NCBI GenBank assembly: GCA_963681505.1
Contig: OY811979.1
Coordinates: 7,734,736-7,798,735, forward strand
Length of the DNA: 64,000 nucleotides
Direction of reading: 5' to 3'
Source of the DNA: Eunapius fragilis
Lineage: Eukaryota > Porifera > Demospongiae > Spongillida > Spongillidae
Position 1 is the first letter of the stretch, and each line of letters begins with the position of its first letter. The position numbers were made by a program, and so were the translations under genes. The notes beneath the pieces are model-generated. The model saw only the letters and a program-made list of their open reading frames with translations. It did not search any database and was not told the origin of the DNA. This document shows, piece by piece, positions 51,357 to 60,090 of this stretch.

Positions 51357-51563
51357 TGTTAGAAAACTGTGTTTCATACATGCACTTTTGTCGACAGTTC
51401 CTACTTACTCCCTGTATTCATTATCTAATATTATGTAACCTTTTCGAACTTTCTCTAGCTGCACGTGATTGTTGTTTTTGTACCTGACCTTTTGTATTCT
51501 ATTGAGAGAGCATTCGATCAAAACGTTATTAGCACGTACGACTTATATAGTGGTTTTTCAACA
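51357..51563 (+). repeat. copia 3' LTR
   Basis: 207 bp, preceded by a short purine-rich stretch (gtgagaaggtg) that could be the polypurine tract; followed by the ATAGC target duplication. Confidence 0.97.
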
Positions 51564-51568
51564 ATAGC

Positions 51569-51961
51569 CACACCCGCCCTGCTGACCTTTTGTTGACCAA
51601 CTGGGCTACGGGCAAGACAGCAGCATTTGATGTATCTGTGACCTCTCTGCTTAATACTCTCACCTTGTTGGAAGCAGGAGTGTCTGTAGGTTCAGCTGCC
51701 AGAGCCACTGAAGATAGAAAACATAAAGCCAATGATGCCAAGTGTGATGAACTGGGCTGGTTGTGTGTTCCCTTGGTTACTGAAACTTATGGTGCATGGG
51801 GAAAGGAAGCCACAGAAGCTTTCTCCCAGGTGGCCTCTCGGATTGCCACCTTAACTTGCAGGCCCAAGTCAGTAGTATTAAGTGACATTTATGGCAGGCT
51901 GAACCTTCACCTGGTGAGAGCCTACGCCATAGCCATCCTCACCAGATGTGTCCTGTCTTAA
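51569..51961 (+). pseudogene. RLE non-LTR ORF, endonuclease core after the copia insertion
   Basis: It resumes in the codon series interrupted at 47173: TRPADLLLTNWATGKTAAFD with VSVTSLLN, EDRKHKANDAKCDELGWLCV, TETYGAWGKEA and ends AILTRCVLS. The PD-(D/E)XK-like residues are PAD, the FD Asp and the RK pair. Confidence 0.9.
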
Positions 51962-52109
51962 ACTATTGATATACTTCATAGTGTGTAATGTAGTATTATT
52001 GTTGTTATAACTGTGTATGCATATCAATTATTATTTTATTTTTTTTCAGGTAGTGCAAAAATATAATATATAATAATCAGTGTATGTACATGTATACTGG
52101 AAACATAAT

Positions 52110-52815
52110 TATATGTATATACAGATATAATATTTATTTATTTATTTTTTTAATTAGATTAAATAATAAACAATAAACTAAATGCACATATATACACGTT
52201 ACTACACACAAACTTGCACAAAACTACCCTAGTCTTCAAGCAAGTCCATTGTTGTAGCCACCCTAGCATTGAAAGCACAGGCATTGGCTCGAACTAGTGT
52301 GAGGCTTAGTCTCCCATAGATGTTATTCAACATTATAGTCTTTGAGGAATGGCTTTGAGCCGCAAGTCGCGATGCGAGTTCTCCAAAAAAACTGGCTTGC
52401 AGTTCTTCCCCAAGCACCAAACGTCTCCACCACTAATGGTACACACTTCCATCCCAATTCGGAGCAGATAGTATCATTGGATATATACTTTCTCTCTTCT
52501 GTTTGCCTTGCTGCTGCACCTGCCACCACACCCACTTCAGACAAAATGTTTGATTTAAGCGGAGAGGTGATGGACACATCAATGGCTGCAGGCATATCAC
52601 TATTGGACCAGCTTGGGATGAGTATGTCTGCAGGTCTAGTTAGTCTCCTTTCATGACCCAAACCTGTACCTGCTTCCAATTTTGGGTTCAGAAGGGCTCG
52701 CTTGAAAAAATCAAAAATAGCATTGTGCAGAGCATTGTGGCGCGCCACTACATCTCCCCCAAACTTGCAAGTAACAGCATGGTGTGCGTCCAGAGCTTTG
52801 TCTGTACAATTAATA
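52110..52815 (-). mobile_element. RLE non-LTR, minus-strand endonuclease fragment
   Basis: The minus-strand frame 52748-52323 reads VARHNALHNAIFDFFKRALL, TRPADILIPSWSNSDMPAAI with DVSITSPL and EERKYISNDTICSELGW; upstream, DAHHAVTCKFGGD is the end of the knuckle. After a frame slip near 52400 the end is LNNIYGRLSLTLVRANACAF to a stop at 52229. The 5' end stops at about 52815 beside AAT tracts, head-to-head with the next plus copy. Confidence 0.85.
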
Positions 52816-52889
52816 ATAATAAATAATAATAATAATGTATAACGGAATAATAATAACTTTGAATATAAAACAATAATAATAATAATAAT
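52805..52889. repeat. (TAA/AAT)n tracts between head-to-head copies
   Basis: Three AAT-rich blocks (about 52809-52836, 52845-52856 and 52870-52889) separate the truncated 5' ends of a minus and a plus copy. Confidence 0.9.
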
Positions 52890-55109
52890 TTGGCCCCAAA
52901 AGTGATATCTGAACCGCTATCTCTTGGTCACAATTTTGACATTCTCAGTGTTCTCAAATCATTTCCCAAGGACACTGCTGCTGGGCCCTCTGGTCTTCGG
53001 GTTCAGCATCTTCTTGATGCTGCTTCCATTCCCCTTGCAACCTCAATCTGCTCCTCTCTAAAAAGCATTGTCAACCTTCTAGCTTCTGGTAAAGCCCCTA
53101 ATGACATTGCCAAATTTCTAGTTGGAGGAGCTTTAACTGCACAAAATAAGATCAAGCCAGATTGTACCCTTGATGTCAGACCCATCGCTGTGGGTGAAAC
53201 CTTAAGACGCCTAACAGGGAAGTGCCTTTGTTTGTTGGTAAAGATGAAAGCATCCGATTTCTTTGATCCCCTTCAATTTGGAGTTGCCTGTCTACTGGGA
53301 TTGGAGAAAGTCATACATGGTATCAGAAATTGTGATGATCAACATTGGGGGGATGAAGACTTTGCAGTGCTAAAAGTGGACTTAAAGAATGCCTTTAACC
53401 TTGTATCCAGACAGGCATTCCTAGATGAATGTGCTTTCGTATTCCCTAATCTCCTTCCATGGGCTTTCTGGTGCTATGGAGTTCATTCCATTCTGTGGCA
53501 CCCCATGGGCCATCTAAGCTCTGAATCTGGAGTCCAACAAGGTGATCCATTGGGTCCTCTTCTCTTTGCACTGGTTCTTCACAAGGTCATTAGTGCCATA
53601 GATGCAGATGATGAGTGCCTTAATTTGCTGTACCAAGCATGGTACATGGATGATGGGGTCTTAGCAGGTAAGAGATCAGCATTGGTTCGTGCACTGTCCT
53701 TGATAATGGAGCTTGGCCCTTCACTTAGCTTGCTGGTCAACATTGGGAAGTGTGAGCTCTTTTGTAAGAACGATGTGAGCATGTTCCCTGAGGCTCTTAA
53801 AGTTTCTACAGTGCCGCATTTTGAGATTCTAGGGGCTCAGATTGGTGACTACATATATTGTGCTAGCTTTGTCTCTACCAAGAGATCAGAGGCACTGAAA
53901 CTCCTTTTAAAGCTGGAGGATGTCGCTATCAAAGACCCCCAGGTTGCCTTACTGCTGTTACGCATGTGTGGCAGCTTTTCCAAGCTTGTCCACTTAGCAA
54001 GAACTACACCAACAACACTTGTTTCTGAGGCCTTTCAGCAGTTCGACTCTGATGTTAAGCATTGTCTTTCATCATGCATAGCCAATAGAATTTCAGATTC
54101 AGCATTGCATCAAGCACAAATCAGTTTATCCAGAGGTGGTCTTGGCCTTCGGTCTCTTTCAAAGCATTCTTGTGTGGCATTCATTGCCTCTTTCTGCTCT
54201 TCTGGGTTTGCGGCATCAGACAATTCTCACCTTATTCAAGCAGTTGCTCATTTTAATAGTCTGGTCTCTCAAAGTGATGCAACTACAGAGACATCTCTGG
54301 TTGCCTCTCCACCAAGTCAAAGATCTTTGTCCTTAAAGCTAGACCATTTTGATTTCGAGCTTCTTTTTGACCAATCTTCTCTGGCTGATAAAGCACGTTT
54401 GCTTTCGGTATCAGCACCTCATGCTGCTTCATGGCTTTCTGTCATTCCTTCTGTTGGTTTGGGTTTGCACTTGGATCCTGATGAATTTCGGACGGCTGTA
54501 AAGTGGTGGCTTGGCATGGAGACTTCTTACGCCTCCAATTGTGTTCTCTGCCCTGATAGTGCCCTTGACCCTCTTGGCCATCATGCGGCAACTTGCAAAC
54601 GTGGTGGTGATGCTGTCCTCAGGCACAACAAATTAAGGGACAATCTGGTTGAATCATTCCATCAGGCCCACATTCATGTTCAAGTTGAGGCTGGTTCTGG
54701 TCTTAGCCACGATCATTCTAATTCTCGGCCTGCAGACATCCTAGTTTTTGACTGGGATCATGGTAAGCCTGCGGCGCTGGACCTGACTGTTGTTTCACCG
54801 CTCAATGCAAACATTTTAAAAGAAGCGGGTGCAACAGCTGGTGCAGCAGCTCAGGCTGCTGAGGCACGAAAACATACTACCAATGACCAGAAGTGCACTG
54901 AATTGGGATGGTCTTGTGTACCTCTTGCTGTGGAGTCATACGGTGCCTGGGGCAAGGAAGCCCAGGAGTGTTTCGCACTCCTTGCCTCACGATTGGCTGT
55001 CCACACATCAAGCAGCAAGTCCAAGACAACTTTTGACCTGTACAGTCGACTGAACCTGGCTCTGGCTAGATCGATTGCCAGAGCAATAAATTCTAGATCG
55101 TTCAACTAG
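52890..55109 (+). CDS. RLE non-LTR retrotransposon ORF with complete reverse transcriptase and endonuclease
   Basis: 739 codons without a stop, the best-preserved catalytic copy. Landmarks: AGPSGLRVQHLLDAA from residue 31; VRPIAVGETLRRLTGKCL near 97-113; motif A LKVDLKNAFN at 161-170 (D164); GVQQGDPLGPLLF at 214-226; YMDDGVLAG at 252-260; QAQISLSRGGLGLRSLSKHS near 408-427; WWLG at 539-542; CCHC knuckle C551, C554, H564, C569; RHNKLRD at 578-584; SRPADILV at 612-619; AALDLTVVSPL at 628-638; EARKHTTND at 658-666. The last three make a PD-(D/E)XK-like nuclease. The N-terminal Cys cluster and zinc fingers of full-length copies are missing because of 5' truncation; the ATG at 52890 is probably fortuitous. 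Reverse transcription primed at a nicked target is the expected role. Flanked by AAT tracts on both sides. Confidence 0.92.
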   Translation: MAPKVISEPLSLGHNFDILSVLKSFPKDTAAGPSGLRVQHLLDAASIPLATSICSSLKSIVNLLASGKAPNDIAKFLVGGALTAQNKIKPDCTLDVRPIAVGETLRRLTGKCLCLLVKMKASDFFDPLQFGVACLLGLEKVIHGIRNCDDQHWGDEDFAVLKVDLKNAFNLVSRQAFLDECAFVFPNLLPWAFWCYGVHSILWHPMGHLSSESGVQQGDPLGPLLFALVLHKVISAIDADDECLNLLYQAWYMDDGVLAGKRSALVRALSLIMELGPSLSLLVNIGKCELFCKNDVSMFPEALKVSTVPHFEILGAQIGDYIYCASFVSTKRSEALKLLLKLEDVAIKDPQVALLLLRMCGSFSKLVHLARTTPTTLVSEAFQQFDSDVKHCLSSCIANRISDSALHQAQISLSRGGLGLRSLSKHSCVAFIASFCSSGFAASDNSHLIQAVAHFNSLVSQSDATTETSLVASPPSQRSLSLKLDHFDFELLFDQSSLADKARLLSVSAPHAASWLSVIPSVGLGLHLDPDEFRTAVKWWLGMETSYASNCVLCPDSALDPLGHHAATCKRGGDAVLRHNKLRDNLVESFHQAHIHVQVEAGSGLSHDHSNSRPADILVFDWDHGKPAALDLTVVSPLNANILKEAGATAGAAAQAAEARKHTTNDQKCTELGWSCVPLAVESYGAWGKEAQECFALLASRLAVHTSSSKSKTTFDLYSRLNLALARSIARAINSRSFN

Positions 55110-55156
55110 TTGATTTTGTAGCTTCTAATAATACCTGTAAAATAATAATAATAATA

Positions 55157-55428
55157 TTCCTCTTGTAGTGGAGACATATGGATGTTGGGGTACTGAGGCT
55201 ATTCAGGCACTATCAAGACTTGCCACACGTTGTCCACCAGGCAGGTCTCCCCAAGTCGTTAGTGTGTAACGAACTATTTGGTAGACTAAGTTTAGCCCTT
55301 GTGAGAGCAAACTCTCGAGCCATCCTATCCCGCTCCCTATAAACTGTGCATGTTGATGCTGTAGGTAGATTTTGTTTTGTGCATACTGTATCATATATCT
55401 GTTACTGTATATCATTCTTAATAATAAT
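55157..55428 (+). mobile_element. RLE non-LTR 3' fragment
   Basis: Follows (AAT)n at 55141-55154. It encodes VETYGCWGTEA and, with a frame slip, LFGRLSLALVRANSRAILSR before a stop and a distinct tail to another AAT tract. Confidence 0.8.
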
Positions 55429-55800
55429 TGTCAGCTGGGGCAGCCGCCTTGTCCACTGAAGAGCGAAAGCATACTGAGAATGACCCCAAATGCAATGCAT
55501 TGGGCTGGTATTGTGTACCTCTGGTCACGGAGTCCTATGGTGCTTGGGGAAAGGAAGCCATGGACTCGTTTAAGATGCTTGCCTCCCGTCTTGCCATCAT
55601 ATCGGGCAAACCAAAGTCAGTTGTGCTGTCTGACCTGTATAGCAGGCTCAACTTGCATCTGGTAAGGGCAAATGCGACAGCAATCCTTTCCAGGTGGCTC
55701 CCATCTTAAAGTTTATAGAACTGTAGCATGATTTATTAATAATTAATGCATGTTGTTTCTCCTAAATATTTGTATTCCTATATTATATATATAAGACTTT
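55428..55800 (+). mobile_element. RLE non-LTR 3' fragment (lineage C, copy 1)
   Basis: Starts at tgtcagctggggcagccgcc after AATAAT. The open frame 55428-55709 reads GAAALSTEERKHTENDPKCN, GWYCVPLVTESYGAWGKEAM and ends ATAILSRWLPS. A second copy at 61860 starts at exactly the same internal position. Confidence 0.9.
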
Positions 55801-55879
55801 TATTTTTATTAACAGGAATACAAGATGCAGCAGAATACACTAATCAGAATAAATGCACTAAATAACGAATGCTATTATT

Positions 55880-56950
55880 AATACATACATACATATCCAG
55901 ACACACTGAGACACACTGGCTATGAAAGTGACAATGAGGAACTATCCCCCTCCTGAAGGGAACAGCCACATCGTAAGAGGAGGGCTCGGGCATTGGCTCG
56001 CACAAGAGTCAAATTAAGGCGGCCATACAAGCTGCAGACAACCTTGGACTTGGGGGAGTTGGTCCTTGTGGCAAGGTATGATGCAAGCCGTGAAAAAGCT
56101 TGCATCGCTTTGTTGCCCCAGGCTCCATATGACTCGGCCACAAGGGGAATACATGTCCATCCTAGCTCGGAACACTTGGCATCATTGGCAGAGTGCTTCC
56201 TTAGCTCAGCAGCAACCGCTGCTGACCCTGCTGTGCGACCCGCTTCAGAGATAAGAGTAGGGTTAAGCGGAGACACCACAGTAAGGTCAAAGGCAGCAGG
56301 CTTGCCACAGAGCCAATTGGAAGCTAGGATGTCAGCAGGGCGTGTGTTCCGAAGCTCATGTCCTAGTCCACTACCGGCCTCTGCCTTGGCGCTGATGCAG
56401 GCATGATGGCAGGTTTGAAGCACTACATCCCTGGGCTTGTTGTGCCTGGATACAGCATCACCACCTCTCTTACATGTTATTGCATGGTGACCTAGGGGAT
56501 CCAAGGGATGTTCTGGACACAATGCACAGGGAGGTGAGCCAGGTGAGGTGTTTAGCCCCAGCCACCACTTGATGGCCATTTGGTGCTCGTTGGGGTCTAA
56601 GCTTAGACCCAGGCCTGGAGATGGTACTACAGAGTGCCAAGCAGAGGCATGGGGAGAGGAGATAGATAGGAGACGAGCCTTGTCAGCCACAGAGCTCTGG
56701 GATAGAAGAGAGTTAAATTGAATGTTTTCTAATGCAGCTGATAGAGTGTGTTGTCGGCAAGGAGAAGATGCAAGACTGTTAATATTAATTGCATTCTCAG
56801 GGGGAACACACCTATTGTAGGAATTGACCGCATCAGCCAGGAAATTATCTAATGGTGAGGCAAGGCCTGCAGTACTGATGGAGGCGATAAAGGCTGCATT
56901 AGAGTGATGAGCTAGTGAACGAAGCCCCAGGCCACCTCTGCTTATAAGAC
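55880..56950 (-). pseudogene. RLE non-LTR ORF, minus-strand thumb and endonuclease
   Basis: The minus-strand frame is open from about 56945 (LISRGGLGLRSLAHHSNAAF) to 55920. It contains LLSQSSVADKARLLSISSPH, WWLGLNTSPGS, the knuckle CALCPEHPLDPLGHHAITCK, RHNKPRDVVLQTCHHAC, TRPADILASNWLCGKPAAFD with LTVVSPL and ELRKHSANDAKCSELGW, ending in a Ser-rich tail. Truncated at the 5' side within the thumb, next to (TAA)n and head-to-head with the plus copy at 56975. No polymerase motif. Confidence 0.85.
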
Positions 56951-56973
56951 TTAATAATAATAATAATAATAAG
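56951..56973. repeat. (TAA)n tract between head-to-head copies
   Basis: About seven TAA units separate a minus-strand and a plus-strand copy, both 5'-truncated in the same general region of the ORF. Confidence 0.95.
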
Positions 56974-56974
56974 C

Positions 56975-58180
56975 CATTGTGCTGACTATCTTAAGCTCTT
57001 TGATGAGGAGGTAAGGCTATGCTTCACCTCCTGCATTGCAGTGGACGTCCCTGACCCAAATTGGCAGCAAGCACAACTCAGTCAGAGTTTTGGTGGGCTT
57101 GGCTTTCGGTCCCTTGCTTTGCACTGTTCTGCTGCGTTTATAGCTTCCCTTGCTTCATCAGGATTTGGTAGTGCCGATAACATACACATGCTTCAGGCTG
57201 TGACCCGCTTCAATACTCAGGTTCCCCCTGATGAGTCAATCACAGCTGAGGAGGTTCTGGTCAACCTGCCTCCACAAAGAGCTCTGTCTAAGAAGCTGGA
57301 TATGCATGTTTTCCAATCACTGCTATCTTCCTCCTCTCCAGTGAATAAGGCTCGGATCCTTTCCGTTTCTGCCCCTCATGCGGGTTCTTGGATCTCAGTC
57401 ATCCCTTCTACTGGTCTGGATCTGCACCTTAACTCTGCTGAATGTCAGGTAGCACTCAGATGGTGGTTGGGTCTTGACACCTCTGGAGGTTCTCTGTGTC
57501 CACATTGTCCTGATATTGCCCTTGACCCTCTAGGTCATCATGCAGCCTCCTGCAGACATGGTGGTGATGTGGTTGCAAGGCACAATCACTTGCGGGATAT
57601 CTTTGCTAACTTTTGCCGCCAGGCCCACCTTTCTGTGAGGGTTGAAGTTGGGTATGGCTTAGCTAGGGACCATGTTAACTCTCGTCCTGCGGATGTCCTT
57701 GTTCAGGGATGGGACAGAGGAAAGCCTGCGGCCTTTGACGTTACTGTTGCTTCACCCCTTACACCAGTAACCCTCAACAATGCCAGTACCTCTGTGGGAG
57801 CAGCAGCCTATGCTGCTGAACTTAGAAAGCATGTGGCCAATGACACCAGATGCCAGGAGTTGGGGTGGACATGTATCCCCCTAGCTGTAGAAACATACGG
57901 TAACTGGGGGAAGGAGGCCCAGAGTGTTTTCTCCCGTCTTGCCTCTCTACTTGCCATCGGCCAGGCCATTCCCAAACCCAAAATGCTGGGTGACATCTAT
58001 GGCCACCTCAACATGTCACTGGTGAGGTCAGTGGATAGGGCCATCATGGGGAGAGAAAATGTCCGGATAGGTTAGAAGAACTGTAGGTTTTTTAGCGGCA
58101 TCTATTGTAAGTTAGTTATCCTTATAATATTGTAATTGTGTTAGTCCTTTTATCCTGCTGTAACTGTATTCTGTTGTCAA
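56975..58180 (+). mobile_element. RLE non-LTR copy, lineage A, with open endonuclease frame
   Basis: The coding part runs from CADYLKLFDEEVRLCFTSCI at about 56983 through a stop at 58073, followed by the lineage tail (gttagcggcatctattgtaa-type) and AAT tracts. It is the parent-like sequence for the fragments at 34865, 39818 and 43883. Confidence 0.9.
57041..58075 (+). CDS. RLE non-LTR ORF, thumb and endonuclease, uninterrupted
   Basis: 344 codons from an internal Met; the true open part extends upstream to about 56976. It contains QAQLSQSFGGLGFRSLALHC, WWLGLDTSGGS, the knuckle CPHCPDIALDPLGHHAASCR (C-x2-C-x9-H-x4-C), RHNHLRDIFANFCRQAH, SRPADVLVQGWDRGKPAAFD with VTVASPL and ELRKHVANDTRCQELGW, ending AIMGRENVRIG. 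The polymerase is missing by 5' truncation. Confidence 0.88.
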   Translation: MDVPDPNWQQAQLSQSFGGLGFRSLALHCSAAFIASLASSGFGSADNIHMLQAVTRFNTQVPPDESITAEEVLVNLPPQRALSKKLDMHVFQSLLSSSSPVNKARILSVSAPHAGSWISVIPSTGLDLHLNSAECQVALRWWLGLDTSGGSLCPHCPDIALDPLGHHAASCRHGGDVVARHNHLRDIFANFCRQAHLSVRVEVGYGLARDHVNSRPADVLVQGWDRGKPAAFDVTVASPLTPVTLNNASTSVGAAAYAAELRKHVANDTRCQELGWTCIPLAVETYGNWGKEAQSVFSRLASLLAIGQAIPKPKMLGDIYGHLNMSLVRSVDRAIMGRENVRIG

Positions 58181-58222
58181 TAATAATTATTAAATAATAA
58201 TAATAATAATAAAATAATAATA
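58181..58222. repeat. (AAT)n tract directly before the start codon of a full-length element
   Basis: aataataattattaaataat and further AAT units run up to the ATG at 58223, leaving essentially no separate 5' untranslated region. Confidence 0.9.
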
Positions 58223-58352
58223 ATGGCAGCAAGCAGCTCGGGTGACGAAGGAAGTTTGAAGAAGTCTAAGTTGTTCTTGCAACGGGAACAATGCTCGGTG
58301 CAAGTCGTGTGTTTGCTGCAAGTTAAAGCGTGCTTGTTTCAGTGGCCTTCCC

Positions 58353-59759
58353 ATGAAGCGTGGCCGCTGTTCTAACGCAAATTCTAATTTAAACTTGAAT
58401 ATCGCAGCTGCACAACCTTCTTCCGAGTTTACTCCACTGTTGTCGGTTTCAAATTCATCGGTTTCCCACCATCCACAAGCGGATTCACATCCGCAATTGC
58501 CCGTTTCTCCAGGCGCTTCACGACCTCCTTTACAACCGCAACCGCAAACACACCATTTGTCTCAAACCCGGACTTCGTCTTCACAACCGCGCCGCCAGTC
58601 AACGTCACCAGTGCCGCTTCCACAACCCCAACAACTATCAGCCCTATCGCAGCAGCCATCTCGAATGGTTCAAAGGTCATCACCATCGAAATCGTCACCT
58701 CAGTCATCACCAATTCCTAATGATATGGCTTCGTCTAGGGAACCATGCATTGTGCAAGGTTGTCAGGCACTTGTTGCACAGTCAATGTGGAAGGCCCACA
58801 TGGAAGGTCATATTCGAGGTACTTTTTGTGGTTTGGTTCCAGACTCCTGGCTGAAGGATAAGAAACTTTTCATTTGTCACCAGTGCCTTAGTCTTGTTGC
58901 CATCTCCCACAAGCAGTCACACAGCAAGAATTGCGTCACAAAGCCACCTATGTTGTCATCTGTTGCACTTTCAATCCCAATAGTTGGCTCGGGCCAGGTT
59001 TCTGAGACCTTGCCTTCCCTCAGCGATATTTGTAACCTCAGATGTCCTACTCTCCGATTTGTGCCCAATAATGCTAAAGCGGCATTTGCCCGAGTCCTAT
59101 CTGCTACCCTTAGGTCAGTAGTCAGTGAGAACACAGTAGAGGCTTGGACAAAGCTTTTAATGCTCCCAAAGTGTGTACTGCCAAGTGCCAAGCGTCGAGG
59201 CCGCCACAACAGGCCTGTTCCAATTGATGTTCTCTGTAGGATGTGGTCGGAAGGTCGCCTAAGTGATCTGTGGCATAGGGCCCTGCAACGCTCACCCACC
59301 ACATCACATTCCAATCGTGCTGAAGGAGACCCTGGAAATAAAAAGATCATTTCTGCCATCTCATTGGCACAAGATGGGCTTTATGGAAAGGCTTGCCAAG
59401 CTCTCACATCATCAGGAGTGGCACCAAATAATGATGATACATGGAAACTCTTGGTCAGTAAGCACCCTCATAGTCCATGCCCGTCTGTACCCCAGGTTTC
59501 AGATGTTGAATTCAAGCTTCCTAATGATCAAAATCTCATGTCCATCCTTAGGTCATTCCCCAAGTTGACTGCAGCAGGTCCTTCAGGTTTAAGAATTCAA
59601 CACCTTATTGATGTAGCTGAAGTACCACTACAGACTCCACTTCTTCAGTCCCTCAAGGCAGTGATTAACATCTTATCCTCAGGAAAAGCTCCTAAAGAAT
59701 TATCTATCTACCTGGCTGGGGGGAATCTTACAGCTCTTAACAAGGCAAACCTTAGGTGA
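58353..59759 (+). pseudogene. RLE non-LTR ORF, N-terminal half of the full-length copy
   Basis: 468 codons. Upstream of 58353 the same frame is open through the Cys cluster CSCNGNNARCKSCVCCKLKR (58271 on), but the ATG at 58223 is in another frame, so a one- or two-base loss lies near 58265. Then a long Ser/Pro/Gln-rich linker (residues about 15-125), a zinc finger CIVQGCQALVAQSMWKAHME with GH, a second (CHQCLSLVAISHKQSHSKNC), RFVPNNAKAAFARVLSATLR, ISLAQDGLYGKACQALTSSG and the polymerase opening FPKLTAAGPSGLRIQHLIDV. The frame ends at a shift near 59757 (LTALNKANLR). Confidence 0.85.
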
Positions 59760-60048
59760 TATTCGCCCAATTGCTGTTGGGGAGGTTTTGCGCCGCCTTG
59801 TGGGAAAATGCCTTTGTGCTGCCCTCAGAGTGAAGGCTGCATCATTCTTTGAGCCATACCAGTTTGGAGTGGCCTGCCCTCGTGGAGCCGAAAGAATTAT
59901 TCATGGCCTGAGAGCGTGTGTGGAGGAGCATTGGTTAGAAGAGGACTTTGGAGTGTTAAAGGTGGACATGAAGAATGCCTTCAACCAGGTTTCCCTCCAA
60001 GCTCTTCTCTCTGAGTGTGCTGAGCATTTCCCAGAGCTCTTGCCTTGA
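59760..60048 (+). pseudogene. RLE non-LTR ORF, reverse transcriptase fingers and motif A
   Basis: Continues from the frameshift with DIRPIAVGEVLRRLVGKCLC, PYQFGVACPRGAERIIHGLR and motif A LKVDMKNAFNQVSLQALLSE, ending PELLP followed by TGA at 60046, where relatives have a Trp codon. Confidence 0.88.
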
Positions 60049-60090
60049 GTTGGTTGGTGCTATGGGCAACATCCATACCTCTGGCATACT

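Larger units (their letters stand above)
47174..51563 (+). mobile_element. Ty1/copia retrotransposon, young, complete structure
   Basis: 4390 bp with 207-bp LTRs (47174-47380 and 51357-51563) that begin TGTTAG and end CAACA and differ at about three positions. A 5-bp target duplication ATAGC flanks it (47169-47173 and 51564-51568). A primer site follows the 5' LTR and a single gag-pol frame fills the interior, with one in-frame stop. It interrupts the endonuclease domain of a non-LTR copy. Confidence 0.97.
44094..52035 (+). mobile_element. Nearly full-length RLE non-LTR element, split by a copia insertion
   Basis: The element starts with its ATG right after an AAT-rich tract and runs to 47173, is interrupted by the Ty1/copia element (47174-51563), and resumes at 51569 to its stop at 51961 and a tail to about 52035. 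Without the insertion it is about 3.6 kb, the same as the copy at 58223. Its ORF has a frame change near 44340, one at an A-run near 45755, and stops at 46250, 46392 and 46610, so it was already decaying or has decayed since. Confidence 0.9.
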
